The translations under genes and the position numbers were made by a program. A stretch of DNA of 64,000 nt. Source: Nitrospira defluvii (GTDB lineage: Bacteria; Nitrospirota; Nitrospiria; Nitrospirales; Nitrospiraceae). The notes under the pieces were generated by a model, which saw only the letters and a program-made list of their open reading frames with translations, was not told the origin of the DNA and made no database searches. Numbering within the stretch: the stretch's first letter is position 1; each line of letters opens with the position of its first letter. The stretch covers positions 1 to 64,000 of the forward strand of contig NZ_CAJNBJ010000020.1 of the NCBI RefSeq assembly GCF_905220995.1, given 5' to 3'. Shown one piece after another: positions 8,836 to 20,293 of the stretch.

Positions 8836-11800
8836 TTACCCCACAACCCACGTTTCTGACAAGACCTCCGCTTGCTCCAACACAATTGTGGTTGCCTGTT
8901 CTTGCTTGTCAGGAGGGTAGCCGTACTTCCTTAAAATACGCTTCACGAGGACACGGAGCTGCGCTCGCACGTTTTCTCTGACCGTCCAATCGATAGTCAC
9001 GTTCTTCTTCACCATCTCCGCGAGTTCGCGAGCGATCTTAGTCAGCGTCGGCTCGCCCAACACTTTCACAGCGCTATCATTCGTTTCGAGTGCATCATAG
9101 AAGGCGAGTTCGTCTTCGGTCAGGCCCAGCGTCTCGCCCCGCGTGTGAGCTGACCGCATATCCTTCGCCAGGCCGATCAGCTCCTCGATCACCTGGGCAG
9201 TTTCGATAGCCCGGTTCTGGTACTTCTTGATCGCCTGTTCCAATAAGTCTGCGAAGGAACGCGCCTGCACAACATTCCGCTTCGAACGAGCCTTGATCTC
9301 ACCAGCCAGAAGCTTGCGGAGCAACTCGACAGCCAGGTTTCTCTGCGGCATCCCGCGCACTTCCGCCAGAAACTCGTCAGAGAGAATTGAGAGGTCCGGC
9401 TTCTTTAACCCGGCCGCCTCAAAGATATCCACCACCTTGTCGGATACAACCGCCTTCGAGATGATCTGCCGAATGGCGTGATCGAGTTCATCGTCAGTCT
9501 TCTGCTCACCTGGCGTGTTCTTGGCCAATACCGAGCGAACAGCCTGAAAGAAACCCACATCGTCCCGGATGCGGAACGTTTCCTCGTGTGGCACGGCAAG
9601 GGCAAAGGCTTGCGACAGATCGGTAACGGCGCGTAACAGACGGGATTTGCCGTCTGGCTGGGCCAGAATATGCTCCTGCGCGGCAGGCAACACCGAGAGA
9701 CGCTCTTCTGGTTTACCAGTCATCCAGTGCGACCAGTCAAAGCCGTGGAACAGGCCTCGACAGATCTCGAATTTCTCCAGCATCACTGCCACAGCCTCGG
9801 CCTGATTGATCGCCGTTTTCCCGGTACCGCCGCTCTCGGTATACGTCGCCAATGCCTGCTTGAGTTCGTCGGCAAGGCCGAGGTAATCCACCACCAGTCC
9901 ACCGGGCTTATCCTTGAAGACACGATTCACCCGCGCGATGGTCTGCATCAGCCCGTGCCCGCGCATCGGCTTGTCCACATACATCGTATGGAGACTGGGC
10001 GCATCGAATCCTGTCAGCCACATATCTCGCACAATCACGAGTTGAAATGGATCCTTGGGATTGCGAAAGCGGAGTGCCATATCCTCGCGTCGCTTCTTGT
10101 TGCGAATGTGGCTCTGCCATTCCATCGGATCGGAGGCAGCCCCGGTCATGATCACCTTCATCGAACCGAGGTCGTCCGTGTCGCCGTGCCACTGGGGGCG
10201 CAGCGCCGAGATCTCACGGTACAGCTCCACGCAGATCCGCCGGCTCATGCAGACCACCATCGCCTTCCCATCCATCGTGGAAAGCCGGCTCTCGAAGTGC
10301 TCAACCAGGTCACGTGCAACCAACTTGATCCGGTTATCTGATCCCACCACGGCTTCGAGCTGTGCCCAGCGGCTCTTGAGCTTCTCCTTGCGCTCAACCT
10401 CTTCGCCTTCGGTCGCCTCTTCAAACTCGGGATCGATCTTGGGCCGTTCCGACGCCTTCAATTCCAGCTTGGCAAGCCGACTTTCATAATAGATGGGGAC
10501 CGTGGCACCGTCGACGACTGCCCGCTGGATATCGTAGACGCTAATGTACTCGCCAAAGACGGCGCAGGTGTTCGCGTCGGTCTTCTCAATCGGGGTCCCG
10601 GTGAAGCCGATGAACGACGCGTTCGGCAACGCATCGCGCATGTGGCGCGCAAAGCCATCGATGAAATCATACTGGCTACGGTGCGCCTCGTCCGCGATCA
10701 CCACGATGTTGCGCCGGTCCGAGAGAATGGGATGACGGTCGCCTTTCTCTTCAGGAAAGAACTTCTGGATGGTCGTGAAAACCACGCCCCCGGATGCGAC
10801 CTTCAGCTTCTCACGCAGATCAGCGCGATCTGTAGCCTGCACCGGTGACTGGCGGAGCAGATCATGACAACGGGCAAAGGTGCCGAAGAGTTGATCGTCA
10901 AGGTCGTTGCGGTCGGTGAGCACCACGACCGTCGGGTTGGCCATCGTTGGATGCAGGATCACTCGGCCAGCGTAGAACGCCATCGTCAGACTCTTGCCCG
11001 AGCCTTGTGTATGCCAGACCACACCGACTCGCCGATCCCCCGGTTCCCCACCCGGCTGGTGCCCAGCTTTGTAGTGGCCCAAGTTATCCGCAGCCCGATA
11101 CTCCATCGCACTGCGAGCTGCCCGCAAAGTTTCGTCGACAGCCACGTTTACCGCGTGGAACTGATGGTAGCCCGCCATCTTCTTGGTGAGTTTTCCGCCA
11201 CCCTCGTCTTCAAACACAATGAAATGCCGCACGAGATCGAGGAACCGTCGCTTCTCGAAGACCCCTTCGAGCATGATTTGTAACTCGGCCAGCTTCGCAG
11301 CTGCGTCCTCCCGTCCTGTGATCGTGCGCCAGGGTTTAAACCATTCCTTTCCAGCCCCAAGAGCCCCAAGGCGTGCCTGAACACCGTCAGAAATGATGAG
11401 CGCCGCGTTGGTAGCGAAGAGCGAGGGAATCTGGGTCTGATAGGTTTGAAGTTGTTGGTATGCAGACCAGATCGTGGCGTCTTCATCTGCGGGGTTCTTG
11501 AGCTCGATCACCGCCAGCGGTAACCCGTTCACGAAGAGGACGACGTCCGGCCGCCGCGTGTGCTGACCCTCCGAAACCGTGAACTGATTGACAGCGAGCC
11601 AGTCGTTTTTCCCGGGCATATCGAAGTCGATGACCCGGGCCTGCGCCCCGGCAATCGAGCCGTCCTTGCGCCGATACTCAACCGTGACGCCATCAACCAG
11701 CATCTGGTGCACGGCGCGGTTGCGTTCCACAAGCGACGGAGCATCCGCGCGCGTGAGCTTGCGCCAGGCGTCTTCCAGTGCCTCAGGCGGAAGCTCCGGA

Positions 11801-11988
11801 TTTAGCCTTACGAGCGCCTGGTGCAGCCGGCCATCCAGAAGCACGTCGCGGTAGCCTGGGTCGCTGCGCTCGGCACTGGCCATGCCCGCGGCAATATCTG
11901 GCCCATGCAGGACGGAATAGCCGAGAGACTCTAGCCAGGCGAGAGCGGCCTGCTCGACCACCGATTCAGCAACCCCCGGGGCATTCAC
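8836..11988 (-). CDS. hsdR: Type I restriction enzyme, R subunit (HsdR)
   Basis: The 1050-aa motor and nuclease subunit of a type I restriction-modification complex; it translocates and cleaves DNA lacking host methylation. The N-terminal nuclease has the [21 protein letters not shown]-type PD-(D/E)xK signature (about 145-166; key residues D, E, K). The superfamily 2 helicase shows Walker [12 protein letters not shown] (about 330), DEAH ([11 protein letters not shown], about 430) and FTGTPIEK. The C-terminal helical region contacts the methylase. Full family length with no visible lesion. The start overlaps the stop of the Abi_C gene by 4 nt, so it is the last gene of the operon. Confidence 0.95.
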   Translation of the reverse strand: MNAPGVAESVVEQAALAWLESLGYSVLHGPDIAAGMASAERSDPGYRDVLLDGRLHQALVRLNPELPPEALEDAWRKLTRADAPSLVERNRAVHQMLVDGVTVEYRRKDGSIAGAQARVIDFDMPGKNDWLAVNQFTVSEGQHTRRPDVVLFVNGLPLAVIELKNPADEDATIWSAYQQLQTYQTQIPSLFATNAALIISDGVQARLGALGAGKEWFKPWRTITGREDAAAKLAELQIMLEGVFEKRRFLDLVRHFIVFEDEGGGKLTKKMAGYHQFHAVNVAVDETLRAARSAMEYRAADNLGHYKAGHQPGGEPGDRRVGVVWHTQGSGKSLTMAFYAGRVILHPTMANPTVVVLTDRNDLDDQLFGTFARCHDLLRQSPVQATDRADLREKLKVASGGVVFTTIQKFFPEEKGDRHPILSDRRNIVVIADEAHRSQYDFIDGFARHMRDALPNASFIGFTGTPIEKTDANTCAVFGEYISVYDIQRAVVDGATVPIYYESRLAKLELKASERPKIDPEFEEATEGEEVERKEKLKSRWAQLEAVVGSDNRIKLVARDLVEHFESRLSTMDGKAMVVCMSRRICVELYREISALRPQWHGDTDDLGSMKVIMTGAASDPMEWQSHIRNKKRREDMALRFRNPKDPFQLVIVRDMWLTGFDAPSLHTMYVDKPMRGHGLMQTIARVNRVFKDKPGGLVVDYLGLADELKQALATYTESGGTGKTAINQAEAVAVMLEKFEICRGLFHGFDWSHWMTGKPEERLSVLPAAQEHILAQPDGKSRLLRAVTDLSQAFALAVPHEETFRIRDDVGFFQAVRSVLAKNTPGEQKTDDELDHAIRQIISKAVVSDKVVDIFEAAGLKKPDLSILSDEFLAEVRGMPQRNLAVELLRKLLAGEIKARSKRNVVQARSFADLLEQAIKKYQNRAIETAQVIEELIGLAKDMRSAHTRGETLGLTEDELAFYDALETNDSAVKVLGEPTLTKIARELAEMVKKNVTIDWTVRENVRAQLRVLVKRILRKYGYPPDKQEQATTIVLEQAEVLSETWVVG

Positions 11989-12704
11989 TGGACGGTCTCC
12001 GATGGTTCGCTCTTTACTACTGGATTATCCTGGTCGGCCTCATCGCTAGAATAGTTGGCGAGTAGATCGCGATAGGCTTCCTTATCCACATTAAAGAGCA
12101 CTTCACTTGCTTTGTATTCTAGATGAAATATCTGAATTGGATCGTTTGCGAAATCCACATACTCATTAAAATCTTGATTCTGTTCGTAGGTCACCCGAGC
12201 AGGCGTAACCGCAACCGTGTTTTGACGATGAACTCGATGTAAAAAACCAATGATGGTGTCCGCTGCCTGAGCAGCCAGGATGGCCTGTGCTCCAGCCATG
12301 ACTGGTCGCTGCGTTTCACTCCCATGGGATGCAAACCCGTATGAATTTCTGAGTTCACACACTCCTACCAGTGATGTATGGAGTCCACCGAGCGTTTGCG
12401 ACAGCCTCCTTCTCGCGTCAGCTTCGTTGGCAGATAATTCTGGGAGAAAAGGGAGATGCTTGGACACCATCTTAAATAGCTTGGGGAGATCGTCATCTGG
12501 AGAGAATGCGATCTTGCGCTCACTCAGTATGGTCTTACAGGTGCTTTCAACTAGTGTTTTGGCAAGATCAAAGGCTAAACCGGGGTTTTCCGTCACGGAC
12601 CGCTCAAGCCCCTTGACCTGCTCCTCAATGTGGACCATTCCAGAAGCCATGGCCTCTCGCGCCCCGTGCATTCTAAAATCGTTGATGAATGACATATCGC
12701 CCAT
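11985..12704 (-). CDS. Abi_C-domain protein (abortive infection C-terminal type)
   Basis: A 239-aa protein. The middle (about 35-165) matches the Abi_C domain found at the C-terminus of AbiJ-like abortive-infection proteins: helical, with [13 protein letters not shown], then [24 protein letters not shown] and [11 protein letters not shown]. The RNSYG..SHG motif is the family hallmark and resembles a HEPN-like RxxxxH arrangement. It lies between the DUF1828/1829 gene (18-bp gap) and hsdR (4-nt overlap) and is transcribed with them. I infer an accessory phage-defence role, but activity is untested. Confidence 0.68.
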   Translation of the reverse strand: MGDMSFINDFRMHGAREAMASGMVHIEEQVKGLERSVTENPGLAFDLAKTLVESTCKTILSERKIAFSPDDDLPKLFKMVSKHLPFLPELSANEADARRRLSQTLGGLHTSLVGVCELRNSYGFASHGSETQRPVMAGAQAILAAQAADTIIGFLHRVHRQNTVAVTPARVTYEQNQDFNEYVDFANDPIQIFHLEYKASEVLFNVDKEAYRDLLANYSSDEADQDNPVVKSEPSETVQ

Positions 12705-12722
12705 TATTGGAAATCGCAGTTT

Positions 12723-13490
12723 CTATGCAGCTAGCTCATCTCTAACTGCCTCGCGAGCACTCCAGACCACAGGGCGTATGTCATAGTTAGCCAGAGCATC
12801 GAGCACACCTTGTGAAACTCTTTGCTCTTGGTCATTAAGAAGCGCATAGGCGCGAGAATCTGGCGAACGCACGTCTCTAGTGTCAATCCACTTAAATGCC
12901 GCTGCCTCAGCGGTGTCCTTACTTGGTCGAGTTATCGTGTGAAGAATGCGCTCAGGCTGCCGCCGTGATTTTGGGATAACGAAATCGAATAGGTGGTCAT
13001 AACCACTCTTCCCCGTAAACTTAACGTTCGGCGTGTACCGAATGTCGCTAGAGTCGAGCCACGAGACAACGTCTTCATAGAACAAGCTGGCAACCATTGG
13101 GATTGAGAGAAAGAAAAGATCATTTACTGCAAGCATGGCCTGCAGAAGGTTGTGCTTGCGCATAGCGAAGTTTTCAGGGGAAGCATGGACTTCAAGCCGC
13201 CCATCGATAAGCTGAACGCCGAATCCTGCGAGGGTCATATTCAGCAACGCCTGTCGCTTGGGGCTATCGAGCTTGCAACCGCTTCGATTAAGGTCGCCAA
13301 TAATGTAGCCGTCGTCGGTTAGCACAAGGGTGCCATTCCGACGGCGTGCATAAATTTGCAGGTAGTCGTTGTGTCGATCGAGGTGAGGAGTCGTAATCTC
13401 TACCCATTCTCCGTCGACTTCGCGCAGCTTGGTCTTATCCTTTAGCCAGGACCAATACTGATCGAGCAGCTCCTGGACTTGATCGATCAT
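12723..13490 (-). CDS. DUF1828/DUF1829-domain protein
   Basis: A 255-aa protein. The N-terminal half ([19 protein letters not shown], about 44-62, then [13 protein letters not shown]) matches DUF1828 and the C-terminal half ([35 protein letters not shown], about 160-215) matches DUF1829. The latter has a nuclease-like alternation of beta strands and conserved D/E/K residues, so a nuclease fold is possible; that is inference. It starts inside the stop of the upstream DUF6978-like gene (4-nt overlap). Such proteins recur beside restriction and mobile-element genes. Confidence 0.75.
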   Translation of the reverse strand: MIDQVQELLDQYWSWLKDKTKLREVDGEWVEITTPHLDRHNDYLQIYARRRNGTLVLTDDGYIIGDLNRSGCKLDSPKRQALLNMTLAGFGVQLIDGRLEVHASPENFAMRKHNLLQAMLAVNDLFFLSIPMVASLFYEDVVSWLDSSDIRYTPNVKFTGKSGYDHLFDFVIPKSRRQPERILHTITRPSKDTAEAAAFKWIDTRDVRSPDSRAYALLNDQEQRVSQGVLDALANYDIRPVVWSAREAVRDELAA

Positions 13491-13922
13491 ATGAAAAGTC
13501 CCCTGGCAATTGCAGGTCGATCGACGACATTACAAAAGGTCATGAAGTCTTCGAGAGTCTGCCACAGGTCGTTGATGTTGGGGAAGCTCGCAACTGGCAA
13601 GGGCATAGCCCACTTATCACCGAAGCCTTCGCGGTACAGATGAAGATGCGGACACGGGACTTCTTCCCCGTCTGGATTGCGATGGGGCGCACCGCCGAAA
13701 TCGACTCGAACAAGGACGATAACCTGACGAGCACGGTTCTGGTACGTACCTTTCAGCAGATCAATTCGTCCACGATAAATGTCCAGCAGAAACTCCTCGC
13801 GTTTATCTTGTGATGTGAGCGGCACAACGAGCGATCCGCCGGTCCCTGGGTAGTCATAGGAATCATCATTAACCTTGACCTTGGCCAGCGCGATCAGAGC
13901 ATCTGCTTCAGATTGAGGCAAG

Positions 13923-13936
<14 letters not shown>
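13487..13936 (-). CDS. DUF6978-like protein, partner of the DUF1828 protein
   Basis: A 149-aa protein starting at [14 protein letters not shown] (ATG 13936-13934), 14 nt inside the end of hsdS. A longer frame to 14056 is only the overlap with hsdS. The core [29 protein letters not shown] with clustered His residues suggests a compact alpha/beta domain. I recall proteins of this type (DUF6978) paired with DUF1828 proteins. Role unknown; probably forms a two-gene accessory unit with the next gene. The C-terminus GLFI ends inside the next start. Confidence 0.65.
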
Positions 13937-15228
<1,292 letters not shown>

Positions 15229-15245
<17 letters not shown>

Positions 15246-16788
15246 GTTCCTTTAGATTGGCGGCGATCGCAGCATCCAGCTTCTTGGCCTCGATCTGCTG
15301 TTCACGCAGGCTCGCGGTAAGGCGCTTCATCTTCTCCTCGAAGGGCTCGCCGTCATCTTCAGCGGCCTCGGCGCCAACGTAGCGGCCTGGTGTAAGCACG
15401 TGGCCGTGCTTTCGGATCTCCTCCAGCGTTGCGCGCTTGCAGAAGCCGGGCACGTCAGCGTACTCGCCCGCGTCCTTGTCGCCGCGCCAGGCGTGGTAGG
15501 TGCCAGCAATCATTGCTACATCTTCGTCGGTCAGCTCACGATGCACGCGATCCACCAAGGTTCCCAGCTTGCGGGCGTCGATGAAGAGTGTTTCACAGCG
15601 TCGGTCGCGGAAGCGGCCGTTCCTCTTGTTGCGCGCGATAAACCACAGACAAACCGGAATCTGTGTCGAGTAAAACAATTGACCGGGCAGCGCGACCATA
15701 CAGTCCACCAGGTCGGCCTCGATGATGGCCTTGCGGATCTCGCCCTCGCCCGACTGATTGGCCGACATCGATCCATTTGCAAGGACGAACCCTGCGAGCC
15801 CCGTGGGTGCCAGGTGGTGGATGAAGTGCTGCACCCAGGCGTAGTTGGCGTTGCCCGCAGGCGGTGTGCCGTAGACCCAACGCTTATCGTCCTTCAGCAG
15901 CTCGCCGCGCCAGTCGCTGTCGTTGAAGGGTGGGTTGGCCAGCACGTAGTCGGCCTTGAGATCGGGGTGCCGGTCGTTGTGAAACGTGTCTCCATGCGCA
16001 ATCTGCGCATCGATACCGCGGATGGCGAGGTTCATCTTGGCGAGCCGCCACGTTGTGTAGTTGGACTCCTGGCCGTAGATGGAGATGTCGCCGAGCTTAC
16101 CGCTGTGGGCCTCGATGAACTTTTCGCTACTGACGAACATCCCGCCAGATCCGCAGCACGGGTCATAGACACGGCCCTTGTAGGGTGCAAGCATCTCAAC
16201 CAGCACGCGCACCACACGGGATGGCGTGTAGAACTGCCCGCCCTTCTTTCCCTCGGCACTGGCGAACTGTGAGAGGAAGTACTCGTAGACGCGGCCAAGT
16301 GTGTCCTTCGCACGATCTGCTGGGCTACCAAGTGCGATGTCAGAGACAAGATTAATGAGCTGGCCAAGCCGTTGCTTATCGAGACCTGTTCGTCCAAAGT
16401 CTTTCGGTAATACCCCCTTGAGTGACAGGTTGTCGCGCTCAATCGCACTCATCGCATCGTCAACGAGCGTTCCTATGGACGGCTGCGGGGCATTCGCCTT
16501 GAGATGTGACCACCGCGCTTCTTTGGGTACCCAGAAGATACTCGCCGCCTTATATTCGTCTGGATCTTCCGGGTCAGCACCCTGCTTCCGCTGTGCATCA
16601 AGCTCCGCGTGCTTTGCCTCGAAGGCGTCGGAGATGTATTTCAAGAAGATCAGGCCGAGCACGACGTGCTTGTACTCGGCCGCGTCCATGTTGTTGCGAA
16701 GTCCGTCGGCCATCTGCCAGAGCTTGGCTTCAAATCCGAGATTGGCACCAGTCTCCGCTTTCGCTGACATCTTTCCTTTAGGCGCCAT
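15229..16788 (-). CDS. hsdM: Type I restriction enzyme, N6-adenine methylase subunit (HsdM)
   Basis: A 519-aa methyltransferase that uses S-adenosylmethionine to methylate adenine and is part of both the modification and the restriction complex. The N-terminal helical domain (about 20-170) precedes the SAM-binding motif [10 protein letters not shown] (about 212-221) and the catalytic motif [11 protein letters not shown] (about 280-290, NPPF). It is the first gene of the minus-strand operon. Starts other than 16788 are less likely because an upstream ATG is out of frame. No lesion seen. Confidence 0.95.
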
Positions 16789-16969
16789 TGATGGTGCTCA
16801 TCCTCCTCAAGTGCCAGGGAAATCCCACTTCCCCCTATTGTCCGGAAGAATACCCCTTTCCCCATGAGAAATCACCACAGCTTAGGAGGTAAGGGATTCA
16901 AAGTAGACGCAATATTCGAAGTTATCCGGCCACGAGTGGGTCGAGCCGATCTGCATGTTGGTGGGCCCA

Positions 16970-16976
16970 GATAAGC
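16970..16976. repeat. Target-site duplication, left copy (IS481)
   Basis: GATAAGC directly left of the IS end; an identical copy follows the right end at 18125-18131. A 7-bp duplication is within the range known for IS481-family elements. Confidence 0.85.
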
Positions 16977-18124
16977 TGTGAAAGCTAGAACTTAATCTGA
17001 CAGTCCGGTAGAGTCCTCGCCTTCGCGGAAGGAGTGAGGACCATGACGACAGAGCAGAAGATCATCAAGACCAAGGTGGGCGTGTTGGAATTGGCGAAAC
17101 ACCTGGGCAATGTCTCCAAGGCCTGCCAGGTGATGGGCTATAGCCGCGATAGTTTCTACCGGTTCAAAGAACTCTACGAGATGGGGGGAGAGGCTGCGCT
17201 TCAAGAGATCTCCCGCCAGAAACCATTGCTGAAGAATCGGGTCTCCCCCGATGTGGAGCAGGCCATCGTGCAAATAGCTATTGAGCAACCCGCCTGGGGC
17301 CAACTACGCGTGGCGAATGAACTCCGCAAACGAGCCCTGACGATCTCCCCCGCAGGCGGCCGGTGTATCTGGCTCCGGCATGATCTGGAGACCATGCGGA
17401 AGCGGCTGAAGGCCTTGGAGGCCAAGGTCGCCCAAGAAGGCCTCGTGCTGACCGAGGCGCAGGTCGTTGCGCTGGAGAAGGCCACGGCCGACAAAGAAGC
17501 CCATGGCGAATTCGAGAGCGAATGTCCGGGCTACTGCGGCGCACAGGACACGTTCTATGTTGGGACCTTGAAGGGCGTGGGTCGGATCTATCAACAGACC
17601 TTCATCGACACCTACAGCAAGGTGGGGTTCGCAAAACTCTATGACCGGAAGACACCGATCACCGCCGCGGACTTGCTCAATGATCGTGTGTTGCCATTCT
17701 TCGACCAGCACGAGATTCCGCTGAACCGGGTCCTCACCGACCGCGGCACGGAGTACTGCGGGGCGCCGGAGCGCCACGAGTACGAGCTGTACCTTGCCGT
17801 GGAGAACATCGACCACACGCGCACCAAGACGCGGCATCCCCAGACCAATGGGATCTGTGAACGGTTCCACAAGACGATGCTGAATGAATTTTACCGAGTG
17901 GCGTTCCGGAAGAAGATCTATCGGACGCTGGACGAACTGCAGGCCGACTTGGATCACTGGGTGCAGGAGTACAACGAGCAGCGATCCCACCAGGGACGCT
18001 GGTGCTACGGCAAAACGCCGTGGCAAACATTCGCGGACACTGTGCCCTTGGCGAAAGAGAAAATACTAGCGGCCTAAACCCGGAGAGGACTCGCTGTCTG
18101 TCAGATGAAGTCTTGAGCTATACA
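16977..18124 (+). mobile_element. Complete IS481-family insertion sequence (1148 bp)
   Basis: Both 27-bp ends begin with TGT and finish with CTGACAG: left TGTGAAAGCTAGAACTTAAT then CTGACAG, right (minus strand) TGTATAGCTCAAGACTTCAT then CTGACAG. They flank one transposase gene and are bordered by GATAAGC duplications at 16970 and 18125. It has cut a minus-strand helix-turn-helix gene. The intact duplication and open transposase suggest a fairly recent insertion. Confidence 0.88.
17043..18077 (+). CDS. IS481-family transposase
   Basis: A 344-aa DDE transposase. N-terminal HTH ([20 protein letters not shown], about 17-36) and a second HTH region are followed by an rve/DDE domain: D in [11 protein letters not shown] in [11 protein letters not shown] and E in [16 protein letters not shown] at 17029-17034 supports the ATG at 17043 rather than the GTG at 17034. 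It appears complete and lies between two matching ends. Confidence 0.93.
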   Translation: MTTEQKIIKTKVGVLELAKHLGNVSKACQVMGYSRDSFYRFKELYEMGGEAALQEISRQKPLLKNRVSPDVEQAIVQIAIEQPAWGQLRVANELRKRALTISPAGGRCIWLRHDLETMRKRLKALEAKVAQEGLVLTEAQVVALEKATADKEAHGEFESECPGYCGAQDTFYVGTLKGVGRIYQQTFIDTYSKVGFAKLYDRKTPITAADLLNDRVLPFFDQHEIPLNRVLTDRGTEYCGAPERHEYELYLAVENIDHTRTKTRHPQTNGICERFHKTMLNEFYRVAFRKKIYRTLDELQADLDHWVQEYNEQRSHQGRWCYGKTPWQTFADTVPLAKEKILAA

Positions 18125-18131
18125 GATAAGC
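18125..18131. repeat. Target-site duplication, right copy (IS481)
   Basis: GATAAGC, identical to 16970-16976, directly after the right end of the IS481 element. Confidence 0.85.
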
Positions 18132-19204
18132 CATTGATCTGCTTGGCTTCCTGGCTGGATCGCGCCATGTTTGGTGGTCAGCATGTCCTTGAGTGCTGAC
18201 AGGTAGGCTCTTAGCTGCTGGGCCTTTGCCCAATTTGCGGCTTCCTGCTCCAAAGCCTGCAGTCTAGCCAACTCTTCTTGCCGCTTGATCGCTTCTTCCT
18301 GACGTCGACGTTCGGCTTCCCGTCTGAGCTGTTCCTCGTGCTCCTGCTTTAGCCGACGTGCTTTGACCGCTTCCGCAACCCTCAAGAGTCCCACGACGAA
18401 GTCATTCAGACAATTTTCAAGTTTAGCGGTTTTCCCATCGCTCCAGGTCTTCTGCAGCCCATCGGCTCCCCATTCGGTGATCTTCAACATCAGCATCCCG
18501 GTGGAGACGTACTCAAAGCGACGGTATCCCCAGGGATCCTGTTTTCGGCTCTTCTCTTCCGAACGCTCTATCCGTTGAAACTTCTCTTCGAGCCCAAACT
18601 CCACAGGCGCTCCATTCATACGGACACCAAATGCTTTCTTGAATCCGTCCTGAATGCCGACCTGATGGCCGCGAGCCTCCAATGCGAGGAGGAGAGCGTT
18701 CATGATGCGCACCGCCCGAGAGAGGTGTTGTGGACTGACTCGAATATTGAGCTGCCTCAAACTGCCTGACCGAATCGCGCCATACTCATCAACTGAGGCC
18801 GATCGCCACTCGGTGAGCTGTCCACTCAGCAGTCGATGCGTTTTGCCGAGACGATCAGGTACCTCGATCTTCTGTTCAGGAGTTTGCTCGGCTGTGATCC
18901 GTTGAGTGGTTTCTTCTGAGACAGGCTCTAGGGAGTCGGGGCGAATAGTAGGATGAATCGTCACATCCTGTTTGGCTGGATCTGAGTTGGGTGTGAGCGG
19001 AGGCTGCTTGACGGATTTGCCCGTCTCTTTTCTTCGCCAGTAACCGCGCCCAGGGTAGGGAACCTTCAGCCTTTTGCAGATCTTGGCCAAGGCCACGTCT
19101 GAGATCCCATACTCTTTGGCCAACCTCGCCATCGGTGTGGCCCAGACTTGGTCGTATAACAATTGTCGAGTAACAACTGCGCCTTTTCGCTGTGATTCAA
19201 ACAT

Positions 19205-19595
19205 GGCTTCTCCTCCAAATAGATGCGGTACTAGTTGGAAGAGAAGTTTATACCGAAGCAGAGAGAGGTACGGCGAGGGAAGTCCGCTGATCCATGACGT
19301 ATCTAACTAGATACGATCAAGTATGGTGGCCGCATTGATGCGCCTCTTCTGATCACGCCCACCGTTTCTGATGTCCGCGGCCATCCGGAAAGACTGGTCG
19401 AGATCGCCAGACCGCCTGACCAAGAAAACCGGAATACGCATCCAGGGAAGCCTCATTGACACATATTCAGAAGTGGCGCATAAGTATTACGATCCGACAT
19501 CAAGGAATACGAAGCTGCTGAATATAGACCACCTCTGAACGTGATGGGCTCGGCAGCTGACTACAACGTAGTTAGGCAGCAATGAAGGAGAACCT
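19205..19595. other. Intergenic region upstream of the giant-protein operon
   Basis: No convincing gene in this stretch. It separates the divergent island protein (minus) from the operon (plus) and must hold the operon promoter. The only recognisable signal is the candidate promoter at 19456-19484. Confidence 0.5.
19456..19484 (+). promoter_or_regulatory. Candidate sigma-70 promoter of the giant-protein operon
   Basis: TTGACA (19456-19461), a 17-bp spacer and CATAAG (19479-19484, four of six matches to the -10 consensus). It lies about 110 bp before the first gene of the operon. No other good match in the 390-bp region. Needs transcript mapping. Confidence 0.4.
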
Positions 19596-19838
19596 ATGCG
19601 TGCCAAAACAATTCCATTCACAGTGAAAAGGCCGCATAGCGCGGCGCGCTTAGCAATCCCACAGTTCAACCTGCCCACAGTTTACAACTCTCATCTCGGG
19701 CGGCGCTTGGCCGGTTCGAACAGATGCGTCGAAGAGTCGACTGTCACGGCTTACAGGTCCATACGGTCGGCGCCGTATCGATTAAAACCGCACACCGACA
19801 GCCTCTCTCTCAGGGCTGGAAGGTTCGCGCAATGCTGA
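19596..19838 (+). CDS. Small basic protein, first gene of the giant-protein operon
   Basis: An 80-aa frame with a very good ribosome site (AAGGAG, 5 bp before the ATG). The product is basic (MRAKTIPFTVKRPHSAARLA at the start) and matches no family I know. Its stop overlaps the next start as ATGCTGA (19832-19838), the same coupling used by every downstream gene, which supports a real gene. Alternatively it is a frameshifted leader of the next gene: its frame differs by one step from the peptidase-like frame, and an indel between 19724 and 19838 would join them. Confidence 0.5.
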   Translation: MRAKTIPFTVKRPHSAARLAIPQFNLPTVYNSHLGRRLAGSNRCVEESTVTAYRSIRSAPYRLKPHTDSLSLRAGRFAQC

Positions 19839-20293
19839 GAAAACTGTTTCCCGGCGGTTTCAGCAATTCGCCGTACAACTCCTTCAAGCTTATCTTGGTG
19901 GCCGAGGGCTACCTCGCCAATGAGACTGCGCGCTTCATTGGCGACTGCGTAGATCTCATCGAAGCGCTCTTCGGTACGGCGCCATTCGGCCTGACTCGCA
20001 TGTACCCGGGCTGGCTAAGCATCTACGCAGGCTTTACACCGAGTGGCCAGAGTGGCCCCCCCATCAACACGCCGGCCCCTGCCAATTGCACGGAATTCGA
20101 GTCATCGCTCGCCACCACAACTGGCGTGCTCTCGCTCAATCAGTTGAAGATTAATGCCTGGGTGGCGGGAGAAACGCTATTGGCCGACAGCGAGGAAACT
20201 CCGCTCGACCAGTTCTTCACGATCGGCGCGCCAGCGTCGGGGTTCGACCTCACGACACACGTGAGGAGTATTGAGGTTTGTCATGCCACGTAA
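19832..20293 (+). CDS. M64-peptidase-like N-terminal domain protein
   Basis: A 153-aa protein. FKLILVAEGYLANETARFIG (about 17-36), followed by TAPFG, the MYPGWLSIYAG strand and SGQSGPP, follows the opening pattern of M64 (IgA-peptidase-like) metallopeptidases. Those continue with an HExGH zinc site, which is absent here, so this is a stand-alone or truncated domain without catalytic centre. The start at 19832 is chosen because GGAAGG lies 8 bp upstream; the frame is open further left but without a better site. The stop overlaps the next start by 11 nt. Confidence 0.5.
   Translation: MLRKLFPGGFSNSPYNSFKLILVAEGYLANETARFIGDCVDLIEALFGTAPFGLTRMYPGWLSIYAGFTPSGQSGPPINTPAPANCTEFESSLATTTGVLSLNQLKINAWVAGETLLADSEETPLDQFFTIGAPASGFDLTTHVRSIEVCHAT

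Larger units (their letters stand above)
16922..19204 (-). pseudogene. HTH island protein gene interrupted by the IS481 element
   Basis: The main part (19204-18125) encodes a protein with an N-terminal HTH-like region (LYDQVWATPMARLAKEYGIS, DVALAKICKRLKVPYPGRGYW) common in genomic-island proteins. It continues through a central domain and an EQLRREAERRRQEEAIKRQEE coiled coil (about 300-325). The frame now ends with vector-like residues CIAQDFI encoded by the IS end. Left of the IS, on the minus strand at 16969-16922, the reading resumes: rejoining across the 7-bp duplication gives QWLIWAHQHADRLDPLVAG and a stop, the usual end of this family. So the gene was intact before the insertion. Function unknown. 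The truncated product may still be made. Confidence 0.85.
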
